Shown piece by piece: positions 32,324-40,280 of a DNA stretch of 43,119 nt. The stretch covers positions 1 to 43,119 of the forward strand of contig CANRIY010000001.1 in the NCBI GenBank assembly GCA_947630775.1. Direction: 5' to 3'. A model generated the notes under the pieces. The model worked only from the letters and a program-made list of their open reading frames with translations. It had not been told where the DNA came from and searched no databases. Position numbers and translations under genes: made by a program. The DNA is from an uncultured Clostridia bacterium. GTDB lineage: Bacteria; Bacillota; Clostridia; Christensenellales; Borkfalkiaceae. The stretch's first letter is position 1. Every line of letters begins with the position of its first letter.

Positions 32324-34966
32324 TTATCTTTCGACGACGAGCGAGACAAGATGGATGTCCGATGTGAGCCCCTTGAATGCAGAGAGCTTGCTGTCGGGTG
32401 TGAAGGTGCTCACATCGATCTTATTGGTGTTGTACGCGAAGAGGTCGTCCCTCTGATAGGTGGGAAGCTCGATCGCGAGTTCCATGACTTTGTCGAGCGC
32501 GAGTTTGTAGACCTGCGCACGCGTCCTCTTGCCGGTCTCCGTCGAATCGTCGATTTCACGTCCCCGCTCGATAAGTTCCGCAAGCTCGGTGAGCATCTTG
32601 TCTTCACGCTCGTACTTGCTCGGGTTATTGTTGATCTGGCGGTAACCCCAGTTGAGCACGGAGGACGCCGTGGATTCTCTGTGATAGACCTGATACATAT
32701 CGGGGTCGATCGTGGAGCCCCATGCCGCCGCCCAGACGGTGAGGTCGCCCGTGGCGAGCTTCGTAAGTCCGTTGGTATCCGTCTTGACTTCGATGTTGAA
32801 GCCCCAGCGGTTCAGAAGTTCCTTCGCGTGCCAGAGCGCCTGGAATGCGGGGTGATCGGTTTCGTCGCCGACGACCGTAAAGACATACTTGCAGGTATCG
32901 TTCCCTTTGAAGTAAACGCCGTCCGCATTCAGGCTGTACTCGTCCGCTTCGACGAGATTGCGGATGAATCTCTCCTGTTCCGCATCCGTGAGCCTGTCGC
33001 CCGCCTTTTTGCCGAGTGCGCGGACATAGTTTGCGTAATCTTCATTGACGACGTTCAGGTTGCTCGGAACGGGGCCGTTGATGTAGGGATAATAGCTCGT
33101 AACGTTCTGGAGCGCATACTCGGAGACCCAGCTCGAAAGAGACATGGAGCGGTAGATGGGCTTCGCGGTCGTTCCGTAGTAGTCGACCGTCTCCTGTGTG
33201 TTGATGCAGTGCATGATCGCACGGCGGACGTTCAGGGAAGGCACTTTACCTGCGTTGATGCCGATATAGCCGTAGCCCGCGGTCTGGACGCTCTTATTGC
33301 CGATCCCCTCGTCCTTCTTGCCGTTGAGCTCTGCGATGGTGTTGGGCTTCGCGTTGGGTTCGACAAAGTCGATCGATTTCGAATAGAGAGATTCCACCAT
33401 CTGGTTTTCCGCGACGACGCTGAAACGGACCTTTTTGATCTTCGCGGGGTTGCCGTCGGCGCCCTTGAAGTAAGGGTTGCGCTCGAAATAGACAGTACCG
33501 AGGTTATAGAAGTCGCCCGCTGTGACATTGTCGAGCCCGCCCGAAGACTTGCTCGCCGCGTAGGGACCTGCGCCCTTGGGCAAACCGACTTTATCGGGAG
33601 AGTTCACAACGGTCTGCAGGAACGTCTGGGACTTGTATTCCACGCCGAAGTTCTTTTCGTAATCGAATTTTGCAATGTGCTCCGCATCCGAATAATAGTT
33701 CATGGGTGCGACGGAGAACGCAAAGTTCCAGATCGCCTTGGGGTCGATCTTTTTGATGGTGATGGAGAGGACTTCGTTGCTCTCGGGCGAGACATGGGTC
33801 TGCGCTTCGTCGAGATAGACGGGCCTTTTGTATTCCTTGCCGTTGACTGTGACGGAAGAATCCTTGTTGGCAAACTGGATACCGGAGATGTTGGGGAACT
33901 CCAGATCGCCTTCGGTCTTGTCATCCTCCATTGCATCGTTTGTAAGTTCCGTAAAGAGGTTATCTGCCGTCATCCAGTATTGCAGGACTTCGTTGAGCTT
34001 TTCGGGAACAAAGCGGTCCCTTACAAACTCGATCGCCTTTTCCTTCGTCCATGTGCGGACATCCTCAATATCGCCCGCCGCGCAGCTGAGTTCACCGTTG
34101 CCGCCGTTTTCGTTCTTGTTCCATTGGATAACGTTTTCGTTATAGAGGAACTGCTCAACGTCGGATTGCAGAAGATTTCTGTGGATCTCGCCGTGCGCAT
34201 CCGTAAAGACGGTCGTCTCATAGGAATTGAGAGCATTCGACCAGTCGCTTTCAAGCTCTTCGCCAAAGAGTTTGATCGCTCGCTCGTAGTCCTCCACGAT
34301 ATTCGGAAACTTGGAAAGATAATCCGATTCCAGCTTCGCCTTGAATCCGTCGATGTCGAGATCTGAATTGTTATCATCCTCGTAGATCTCTGTGTGCGCG
34401 TAAAGGAGGTCGTCGATCCTAGCACGCGCCTCTTTTTCGTACTTCAAACGGAAGTTATCCTGCTCTGTCTCGGTCGCCGCCTGCGTGCGGTACTCTTTCA
34501 GGCCGACGATGTCCGTCGAATAGATGGTGCTTGAGCCCGTATACTGCGGATCGAGATAGACGTAGAGGTTGAAGAGCACGTCCTTCATCGAAAGGTAGCT
34601 GCCGTCGGAGAACTGGATGTTGTTTTTGAGAACAAATTTATATTCCGTCCTCTGCGCTTCCCCTTCTCCCGTCGTTTTGATCTCGAGATCTTTCACGACG
34701 ACCGCTTCGCTGTCGCCCCATACGGGGTTGCCGTTTTCGTCGTTCGAGAGCATGCTCATCTGCGTCATACCGACGACGGTGCTGTCCGTCCCGGAGGTCG
34801 AGAAGAAGGGATTGAACACCTTGTCGAGCGCAAGCGTCGAAAGGACGAGCGGATCGTTCTCGTTATCGAAAATCTCTTTCTCCTCTTCGCCGCATCCCGC
34901 AAAGATCCCCAATGCAAAGACGCTGGCGAGACCTGTTGCTGCGAATTTCAGTACTTTCTTTTTCAT
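32324..34966 (-). CDS. oppA: Oligopeptide-binding lipoprotein OppA (SBP_bac_5 family, 880 aa)
   Basis: The extracellular receptor of the importer. The ATG at 34966 has AAGGAG upstream and starts a signal peptide with lipobox IFAGC (Cys25). The SBP family 5 pattern is clear: LVLSTLALDKVFNPFF near the N-terminus, YKFVLKNNIQFSDGSYLSMKDVLFNLYVY, later KGAGPYAASKSSGGLDN, FYNLGTVYFERNPYFKG and GYGYIGINAGKVPSLNVRRAIMHCIN, then a C-terminal lobe (ATGDLTVWAAAWGSTIDPDM). At 880 aa it is some 300 longer than most OppA proteins. Most of the surplus is a charged, helix-rich insertion between residues about 140 and 330, placed right after the first lobe segment. It may serve unusually long peptides or contact a partner. 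It is the first gene of the opp set and starts 77 bp after the 455-aa lipoprotein gene. Confidence 0.94.
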   Translation of the reverse strand: MKKKVLKFAATGLASVFALGIFAGCGEEEKEIFDNENDPLVLSTLALDKVFNPFFSTSGTDSTVVGMTQMSMLSNDENGNPVWGDSEAVVVKDLEIKTTGEGEAQRTEYKFVLKNNIQFSDGSYLSMKDVLFNLYVYLDPQYTGSSTIYSTDIVGLKEYRTQAATETEQDNFRLKYEKEARARIDDLLYAHTEIYEDDNNSDLDIDGFKAKLESDYLSKFPNIVEDYERAIKLFGEELESDWSNALNSYETTVFTDAHGEIHRNLLQSDVEQFLYNENVIQWNKNENGGNGELSCAAGDIEDVRTWTKEKAIEFVRDRFVPEKLNEVLQYWMTADNLFTELTNDAMEDDKTEGDLEFPNISGIQFANKDSSVTVNGKEYKRPVYLDEAQTHVSPESNEVLSITIKKIDPKAIWNFAFSVAPMNYYSDAEHIAKFDYEKNFGVEYKSQTFLQTVVNSPDKVGLPKGAGPYAASKSSGGLDNVTAGDFYNLGTVYFERNPYFKGADGNPAKIKKVRFSVVAENQMVESLYSKSIDFVEPNAKPNTIAELNGKKDEGIGNKSVQTAGYGYIGINAGKVPSLNVRRAIMHCINTQETVDYYGTTAKPIYRSMSLSSWVSEYALQNVTSYYPYINGPVPSNLNVVNEDYANYVRALGKKAGDRLTDAEQERFIRNLVEADEYSLNADGVYFKGNDTCKYVFTVVGDETDHPAFQALWHAKELLNRWGFNIEVKTDTNGLTKLATGDLTVWAAAWGSTIDPDMYQVYHRESTASSVLNWGYRQINNNPSKYEREDKMLTELAELIERGREIDDSTETGKRTRAQVYKLALDKVMELAIELPTYQRDDLFAYNTNKIDVSTFTPDSKLSAFKGLTSDIHLVSLVVER

Positions 34967-35043
34967 CTTTCTATACTCCTTGTCTTATTTTCTGTTTATA
35001 ATGCCGTTTTATTGATACCTTATTTGTTTCAAACCGTCCGCTT

Positions 35044-36411
35044 TCACCCGGAAAGGGTCGTGAGCGCTATTTCTATTTTTCCTTCGATTTTGCTATCGTC
35101 TGTGGGAGTAACATGAACGGCCTTTTCGCTTTCTACGAACAGCTTGTTCATGGAGAATCCGTCCGGCACCTTCGTTACCTTGAATGTTCCCGTAAAGGAG
35201 ACGTTGCGGATCGTGGAGGAGGTGGCCGTGGCTGCAATCGGTGCGACGTAAATGTATGTGATCAGCGAGTTGTCCGCCGTGAGATCGATCGTGACGCCCG
35301 TGAAAGAAATATCCTCGATGCGCGCATGATCCATCATACCGAAGAGGCTGACGACCAAGGAACCGCTTTCGAGCGGCTTTTTTTCTCCGACGAGAGAACC
35401 CGCGTTATAGCCGAGCTTGAAATTCTTGATCGTATGGCCGTTGCCTTTGATGTAGACCTCTACGGGCGTTTGGTCGACAATGTTTTTGACGCCGCCATAG
35501 ACACGGGACGACGAATTCGCAAACCCGTTGAATGTCTCGCCCTCAAAGTCGATATCGGCGAGGAGCTCGATGCTGGTTCTGTCCTTGACCACAGCCGACA
35601 GTTCGGCCGCATTCGATACGTAGGTGAAGACGCCGTCTACAAACTCGACAAAAACTTTGACCGTACACTCTTTCTTCAGCACTTCGCCCGTATCGGGATC
35701 CGTCGTCACCTCGACTTCCACCTGATCCCCTTCATCGCCGGGATGGGTGAATTCGGGATCCCAACCGTTGCCGTCTTTATCGAGGTAGCGAACGCAGCTC
35801 TTGCCGTCCACACATTCTTTCTTGACGGTGCAGCCGATCTGATTGGCTGCACTTGCGGCGTCTTCGTCGGGGATCCCTACCGAAAAGATATTGCCTTCTT
35901 CGTCAACCATGCTGTATTGGGCGGAATTGTCGAACTTGGAGCCGTCGAGCACGTCGTACCTCGCAATGGAGACAACTTCCCCCGCGTCATTACGGTAGCA
36001 CAGTTCGTAATAGGTGCCGAAGTTTTCCTTCCATTCGGCGTAGAGCGTGACGCGTTCCGATTCCGAAGTGATGGTGTCCTTTTTGAAGTCCCACGGATCG
36101 GAGTATATGACCTTCCCCGTTTCGGGGTCCTCGGTCTTCGTCTGATACCAACCGACGAACGTATATCCGGGCCTTGTGGGCTTATTCTTTTCGTCGATCG
36201 TTTCGGGAGCGACAAGATGGCACTCGGCGCCGGGCTTCAGATTATAATAATGCGTCGCCCGCACCCCGTTCTTATAGGTCCCTCCTTCGAATTCGTAGAC
36301 GACCTCAACGCCTTCGAGTTCCTGATCCGCGCCGCATGCTGTAAGTATGCCTGCAAATATGCAAACGAGCAAAGCGCAAATACAAAGGATGATGATTCTT
36401 CTGCGTTTCAT
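35044..36411 (-). CDS. Surface lipoprotein (455 aa) with one InlB-type repeat and a beta-helix-like C-terminus
   Basis: The ATG at 36411 follows GAGAGG and starts a signal peptide with lipobox ILTAC (Cys26); an upstream in-frame ATG adds only seven residues and fits the ribosome site less well. Residues about 60-125 are one InlB B-repeat/Flg_new unit (GYTFVGWYQTK, then VTLYAEWKEN), the same family as the modules of the 2702-aa protein. The last 200 residues contain short strands typical of a right-handed beta-helix or GLUG-type repeat (VYIKGNGHTIKNFKL, ARIEDISFTGVTIDL, STIRNVSFTGTFKV). No catalytic residues are seen. It is the first gene behind the promoter at 36499-36527 and precedes oppA by 77 bp with no terminator between, so it may lead the operon. 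Function unknown; surface binding is inferred. Confidence 0.88.
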   Translation of the reverse strand: MKRRRIIILCICALLVCIFAGILTACGADQELEGVEVVYEFEGGTYKNGVRATHYYNLKPGAECHLVAPETIDEKNKPTRPGYTFVGWYQTKTEDPETGKVIYSDPWDFKKDTITSESERVTLYAEWKENFGTYYELCYRNDAGEVVSIARYDVLDGSKFDNSAQYSMVDEEGNIFSVGIPDEDAASAANQIGCTVKKECVDGKSCVRYLDKDGNGWDPEFTHPGDEGDQVEVEVTTDPDTGEVLKKECTVKVFVEFVDGVFTYVSNAAELSAVVKDRTSIELLADIDFEGETFNGFANSSSRVYGGVKNIVDQTPVEVYIKGNGHTIKNFKLGYNAGSLVGEKKPLESGSLVVSLFGMMDHARIEDISFTGVTIDLTADNSLITYIYVAPIAATATSSTIRNVSFTGTFKVTKVPDGFSMNKLFVESEKAVHVTPTDDSKIEGKIEIALTTLSG

Positions 36412-36498
36412 GATTACCTCTCTTTGCCGCACCGTTTTTCTCCGAAATCCGGAAAACCGATGAGGAAAGTATAAAATGACACAATTCTACAATATAAC

Positions 36499-36527
36499 AT
36501 TATACCCAAAGCCTCCCCTTTCGTCAA
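36499..36527 (-). promoter_or_regulatory. Sigma-A promoter heading the lipoprotein-opp-protease gene run
   Basis: On the minus strand TTGACG (36522-36527) and TATAAT (36499-36504) are separated by exactly 17 bp. Transcription would start near 36492, giving an 80-nt leader before the ATG at 36411. The leader is AT-rich and shows no riboswitch-like fold that I can recognise. No comparably good promoter was found in the gaps further down to 2496. Confidence 0.88.
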
Positions 36528-36634
36528 GGAAAATACATGATAAGTTTGTGATTATTTTATAAAATGTGCTTATATCAAAAAAAGTGGTATCTTTTAACAG
36601 AATTTTATGCATTTATTCAGCATAGCCCCCTGAA

Positions 36635-36661
36635 AAGGAGAAATTTTCCATGAAAAAATAA
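36635..36661 (+). other. Three-codon reading frame with a perfect ribosome binding site (possible gene relic)
   Basis: AAGGAG (36635-36640) sits 9 nt before ATG-AAA-AAA-TAA (36650-36661) on the plus strand. The pattern copies the start of the lipoprotein genes in this window (ribosome site, ATG, Lys-Lys), yet stops after three codons. Either it is the relic of a lost secreted-protein gene or it is chance. Its stop lies beside the terminator stem of the opposite-strand gene. Confidence 0.45.
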
Positions 36662-36687
36662 TCGGCGGAAAGCACTTTCGCCGATTA
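36650..36687 (-). terminator. Rho-independent terminator after the ATPase-membrane protein pair
   Basis: On the minus strand the stem AATCGGCG-AAAG pairs with CTTT-CGCCGATT with one bulged base and a tiny loop, and is followed by ATTTTTTC. It overlaps the TAA stop (36685-36687) of the 223-aa membrane protein gene. It separates this transcript from the promoter of the 455-aa lipoprotein about 150 bp further on. Confidence 0.8.
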
Positions 36688-37356
36688 TGTATCCCTGTTT
36701 TTCAATTTTTTTACGCCGTTTACGATCATATAGATGCCCAGCGCAAGGATGACGGCGCCCGCCGCCACGCCCGTCACGGCGTTAAAAATCGGCGGATCGA
36801 TCCCCGAGCCGCGGAAGGTGTTGAGCATCGCCGCCTGCAAAGAGACGATGGAGACGAGCGCGTCCGCGATATTGATGCTCCTGAGCGAGCGCACGGCATA
36901 GTCGTCTTGCTTGTTCGCCTTGACGAGGTTATAGGCCGCAAGGGAGATCTTGATGAATGAATAGAGTGCCGCGACATAGATGGTGATCCCCTCGTACCGC
37001 GTGTAGCGGTCCTGCGCGACCATGATGGCGAGAACGGCAAAGAAAAACAGGATGAGGGGCACGAGCAGCGCTCCCGTTGCGAGGTAGGCGGTAACATCCT
37101 GCCTCTGCCGTTCCTTCACCCCCTCTTGCAGGCGGATCGTCTTCCGACGCGAATACAGCACCACGCTGCGCATCGCGAGCAGTATCCCATAATAGAGTGC
37201 GAGGGCGATATACCAGATCGACCCCGTGAGGAATGCGATCACGGCGTCGTAAGAGGTGATGAACACGCCCAGAAGAAGAGAGCCGCAGGAGAGCAGAAGG
37301 GAGCGGAAGGTATAATCGTGCCTGAACCGTTTGAACAGGTATTTGGGGGACTTCAT
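36685..37356 (-). CDS. Polytopic membrane protein (223 aa) coupled to the Ca2+-ATPase
   Basis: Five to six hydrophobic segments are visible, at about 17-35, 38-62, 91-113, 122-144, 192-213 and a weaker one at 161-180. Basic residues flank the first and the central loop (SRRKTIRLQEGVKERQRQD, KANKQDD). There is no known catalytic motif and I do not recognise a named family. The start codon overlaps the ATPase stop in an ATGA arrangement (37353-37356), so translation should be coupled and the two products may work together, for example as an accessory or regulatory subunit of the pump. The gene ends in a terminator stem. The functional link is inference from gene order only. Confidence 0.88.
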   Translation of the reverse strand: MKSPKYLFKRFRHDYTFRSLLLSCGSLLLGVFITSYDAVIAFLTGSIWYIALALYYGILLAMRSVVLYSRRKTIRLQEGVKERQRQDVTAYLATGALLVPLILFFFAVLAIMVAQDRYTRYEGITIYVAALYSFIKISLAAYNLVKANKQDDYAVRSLRSINIADALVSIVSLQAAMLNTFRGSGIDPPIFNAVTGVAAGAVILALGIYMIVNGVKKLKNRDT

Positions 37357-39998
37357 GGCCGCCTCTCACGCCGCCGCAGGAAGAATTTGGAGATCTCCAC
37401 CCCCATGAGCGGGACAAGGCAGAGCCCTGCGACGATCAGATATTGCACGGGGGACAGGAGCACGAGCCCGAAAAAGCCGTCGCGCACGGCGGGAAGGAAG
37501 GGCGTCGCGAAGAGCAGGAAGAAGACGTTCGCAAACGAGCCCGCCATCGCCCCGTACAGCGCCTTGTTGTGCCCGTTTCCCTTGGCAAAGACGGACGCCG
37601 TATTCGAACGTTGGTTGGAGACGTGGACGAGCTGGGAAAGGGAAACCGTCGCAAACGTCATCGTCATGGCTTCCGACGCGCTCTTGAAGGCGTACAATCC
37701 GATAAAATATGCGGAGAGCGAGACCGCAGAGAGCAGGAGTCCGTGGAAGAGGACGCGCAGGACGAGCCCCCTCTCGAACAGCGTCCCCGACTTTACGGGC
37801 GGGTGATCCATGATATCCGAAGCGGCGGGGTCCACGCCCAGCCCCAAGGCGGGCAGGGTATCCGTCACGAGATTGATGATGAGGATGTGCACTGCCAATA
37901 TGGGCGCAGGAAGATGGAAGAGCGTTGCGATGACGAGCACGAGGATCTCGGCGATGTTGCCCGCAAGAAGGAACTGGATGACCTTCTGAATGTTGGCGTA
38001 TACCCTGCGTCCCTCGCGCACCGCGCTCTCGATGGTCGTGAAGTTGTTGTCGAGCAGGATGACGTCCGAAGCCTCTTTCGCAACGTCCGTCCCCGCCCCC
38101 ATGGCGACGCCGATATCCGCCGCCTTGAGCGCGGGGGAATCGTTCACGCCGTCCCCCGTCATGGCGGCGACTTCCCCCGTTCTCTGCAAGGATCTGACGA
38201 TGCGGAGCTTGTCGGAGGGCGAGACGCGGGCATAGACGGAAGTGGTGCCGACGACTTTGTCGAGCTCTTCATCCGTCATGGCGGAAAGGTCCGTGCCCGA
38301 GAGGACGGTATCTCCCTCGCGGAAAATATGGAGTTCCTTTGCAATCGCCACGGCGGTCGTCTTGTGGTCGCCCGTGATCATGACGACGCGGATCCCCGCC
38401 CGATGGCAGGTCTCCACAGCGCTTGCGACCTCTTTCCGCGGCGGGTCGATCATACAGGTGAAACCGAGAAAGACAAGCGCTTCCTCCACGTTGTCCCCCT
38501 CTTTGGGGACGAGATCCACCGTGCGCGTCGCATAGCCGAGCACGCGGAGCGCCTCGGCGGACATTTCCTCCGCCTTTTGCAGGATCTCCTCTCTGTCCCC
38601 GTCCGTGATGGGACGGACGCCTTCCGCCGTCAAAATGCTGTTACAGCAGGGAAGGAGCTCGTCGATCGCTCCCTTGGTATAGACGCGGAGGGTCTCCCCC
38701 TCTTGCACAACGACGGACATGCGCTTTCTGTCCGAATCGAAAGGCTGTTCGAAACGGCGCGGGAATTCCTCCTTGAGGCGGCCGCAGTCAAGGCCGTATT
38801 TTTCCGCGAGCGCGATGAGGGCGCCTTCCGTCGGATCGCCGAGATACTCCCCCTCTCTTTGGGGATCCTTGGCGGCGTCGTTGCAGAGCGCCGCGGCATA
38901 GAGCAGAGACTTTTTTGCTCCCTCCGCCGTCCCGCCGACCGCTTCCGCCATTTCTCCCGCTGCCGAAAAGCGGGTGACAGTCATGCGGTTGAGCGTGAGG
39001 GTGCCCGTCTTGTCGCAACAGATGACAGTCGCCGAGCCGAGCGTCTCGACGGCGGGAAGGGATCTTACGAGCGCCTGCCGCTTCGCCATGCGGCGGACGC
39101 CAAGCGCCATCACCACGGTTGCCGTTGCGGGGAGACCTTCGGGAATGACCGAGATCGCAAGCGAAATGGCGGTGAGCGCCAAGGAGCGCCATGCGTGCAC
39201 GTCATAGATAAGCCCCACGCCAAACATGACAAGGGCTATAACGATCCCGACGAGGGAGAGGATCTTCCCGACTTTATTGAGTTTGCGCTTGATGGGAGTG
39301 GCGAGCTCGTCCGTCTCGTCGAGCATGCCCGCGATCGCGCCGACCTGCGTGCGCATGCCCGTTGCGACGACGACGCCCGTCGCCGTCCCCGCGGTGCAGA
39401 CGGAGGACGAAAACGCCATATTCACCCTGTCGCCGAGCGGCGCGTCCTCTTTAAGGACCGAAAGAGCGTCCTTCTCAACGGGAACGCTCTCCCCCGTCAG
39501 CGCGGCTTCCTGCACGGCAAGGTTTGCCTCTTCCAAAAGTCTCACGTCCGCGGGGACGACGCAGCCGTCCGCAAGAATGACGATATCCCCCGGGACGAGG
39601 TCCTCGGCGGGGAGGGTGCATTCCTTGCCGTCCCGCAGAACACGGGCGGTCGGGGCGGTGAGAGTGGAGAGCGCGGCAAGGGCGTCCGCCGCCTTTTTCT
39701 CCTGCACGACGCCGATGACGGCGTTGATGATGACGATCGCGAAAATGACCGCCGCCTCCGCCCAGTCATGGAATACAAGGGAAAGAACCGCGGCGAGGAT
39801 GAGAATGACGACCATGACGTCCAAGACCTGCTCGAGGATCATTTTCCAAATACTCTTCTTTTTGACCTGTTTCAGAGTATTTTTCCCGAACGTCCCCTGC
39901 CGCGAAGCCGCCTCCGCGGAAGATAATCCCTCTTTTGCCGACGAAAGCGCGCTAAGCGTCTCTTCGGCGGACAGTGTATGCCAATGTTTCGTTTCCAT
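37353..39998 (-). CDS. P-type Ca2+-transporting ATPase (type IIA, 881 aa)
   Basis: A cation-exporting pump of the SERCA/PMR1-like group. All hallmarks are present: an N-terminal cation ATPase domain, TGES (168-171) in the actuator domain, PEGLP (286-290) in helix 4, the phosphorylated Asp329 in DKTGTLT, MTGDGVNDSPALKAADIGVAMG in the hinge, and NLVTDTLPALGLGVDP in helix 6. The helix-4 PEGLP with helix-6 N-x-x-T-D is the calcium-site signature of this group; Mg2+ or Mn2+ transport cannot be excluded. Helix 5 carries AGNIAEIL, with an Asn and a Glu in positions used for a second site in SERCA. Length is typical. The protein lies in the cytoplasmic membrane and should keep cytosolic Ca2+ low. It is read from an extended -10 promoter divergent from the antiporter genes and overlaps the following membrane protein gene by 4 bp. 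Confidence 0.95.
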   Translation of the reverse strand: METKHWHTLSAEETLSALSSAKEGLSSAEAASRQGTFGKNTLKQVKKKSIWKMILEQVLDVMVVILILAAVLSLVFHDWAEAAVIFAIVIINAVIGVVQEKKAADALAALSTLTAPTARVLRDGKECTLPAEDLVPGDIVILADGCVVPADVRLLEEANLAVQEAALTGESVPVEKDALSVLKEDAPLGDRVNMAFSSSVCTAGTATGVVVATGMRTQVGAIAGMLDETDELATPIKRKLNKVGKILSLVGIVIALVMFGVGLIYDVHAWRSLALTAISLAISVIPEGLPATATVVMALGVRRMAKRQALVRSLPAVETLGSATVICCDKTGTLTLNRMTVTRFSAAGEMAEAVGGTAEGAKKSLLYAAALCNDAAKDPQREGEYLGDPTEGALIALAEKYGLDCGRLKEEFPRRFEQPFDSDRKRMSVVVQEGETLRVYTKGAIDELLPCCNSILTAEGVRPITDGDREEILQKAEEMSAEALRVLGYATRTVDLVPKEGDNVEEALVFLGFTCMIDPPRKEVASAVETCHRAGIRVVMITGDHKTTAVAIAKELHIFREGDTVLSGTDLSAMTDEELDKVVGTTSVYARVSPSDKLRIVRSLQRTGEVAAMTGDGVNDSPALKAADIGVAMGAGTDVAKEASDVILLDNNFTTIESAVREGRRVYANIQKVIQFLLAGNIAEILVLVIATLFHLPAPILAVHILIINLVTDTLPALGLGVDPAASDIMDHPPVKSGTLFERGLVLRVLFHGLLLSAVSLSAYFIGLYAFKSASEAMTMTFATVSLSQLVHVSNQRSNTASVFAKGNGHNKALYGAMAGSFANVFFLLFATPFLPAVRDGFFGLVLLSPVQYLIVAGLCLVPLMGVEISKFFLRRRERRP

Positions 39999-40030
39999 GT
40001 TCGCTCCCGAATTTTTGCCGATTCGGTATT

Positions 40031-40039
40031 ATTATACCA
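40031..40039 (-). promoter_or_regulatory. Extended -10 promoter of the Ca2+-ATPase gene
   Basis: The minus strand reads TGG-TATAAT, with the -10 box at 40031-40036 and the TGn motif at 40037-40039. At the normal -35 distance only TTTTCT is found, which a TGn motif can compensate for. The leader to the ATG at 39998 would be about 25 nt and includes GGGAG as a weak ribosome site. Confidence 0.65.
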
Positions 40040-40182
40040 CAAGTATGGACAGAAGAAAACCGTTCTGCGAAATTTTCTCCGTCCGCCGCCGCACTGCCCG
40101 CGGAGTTTGCCGAGCGCATGAAAAAATCTATCATTCCTTGAAATCTTTTTTGAAATTCATTGCAATTTTTTTCAGAATGGTC

Positions 40183-40211
40183 TTGTTTTTTCCTTTTTTG
40201 TTTGTTATAAT
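40183..40211 (+). promoter_or_regulatory. Sigma-A promoter of the antiporter-MgtC gene pair
   Basis: TTGTTT (40183-40188) and TATAAT (40206-40211) are 17 bp apart on the plus strand, in an AT-rich tract unlike the surrounding GC-rich sequence. Transcription would start near 40218, about 60 nt before the ATG at 40281. The opposing ATPase promoter lies 150 bp to the left, so the two units diverge. Confidence 0.8.
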
Positions 40212-40280
40212 ACATACACATTTTGCACGGTTCAGCCGAATGCTTCATACGATAATGCGTTCGGTTCGGGATCATAGATC

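Noticed and set aside
34967..35043. A separate promoter for the opp genes
   Set aside because: A TATAAA-like box is present but no -35 box lies at 16-18 bp, and no terminator precedes it.
39952..40275. A 107-codon minus-strand frame covering the gap between the ATPase and the antiporter
   Set aside because: It overlaps both divergent promoters and the ATPase start, and its product has no recognisable feature.
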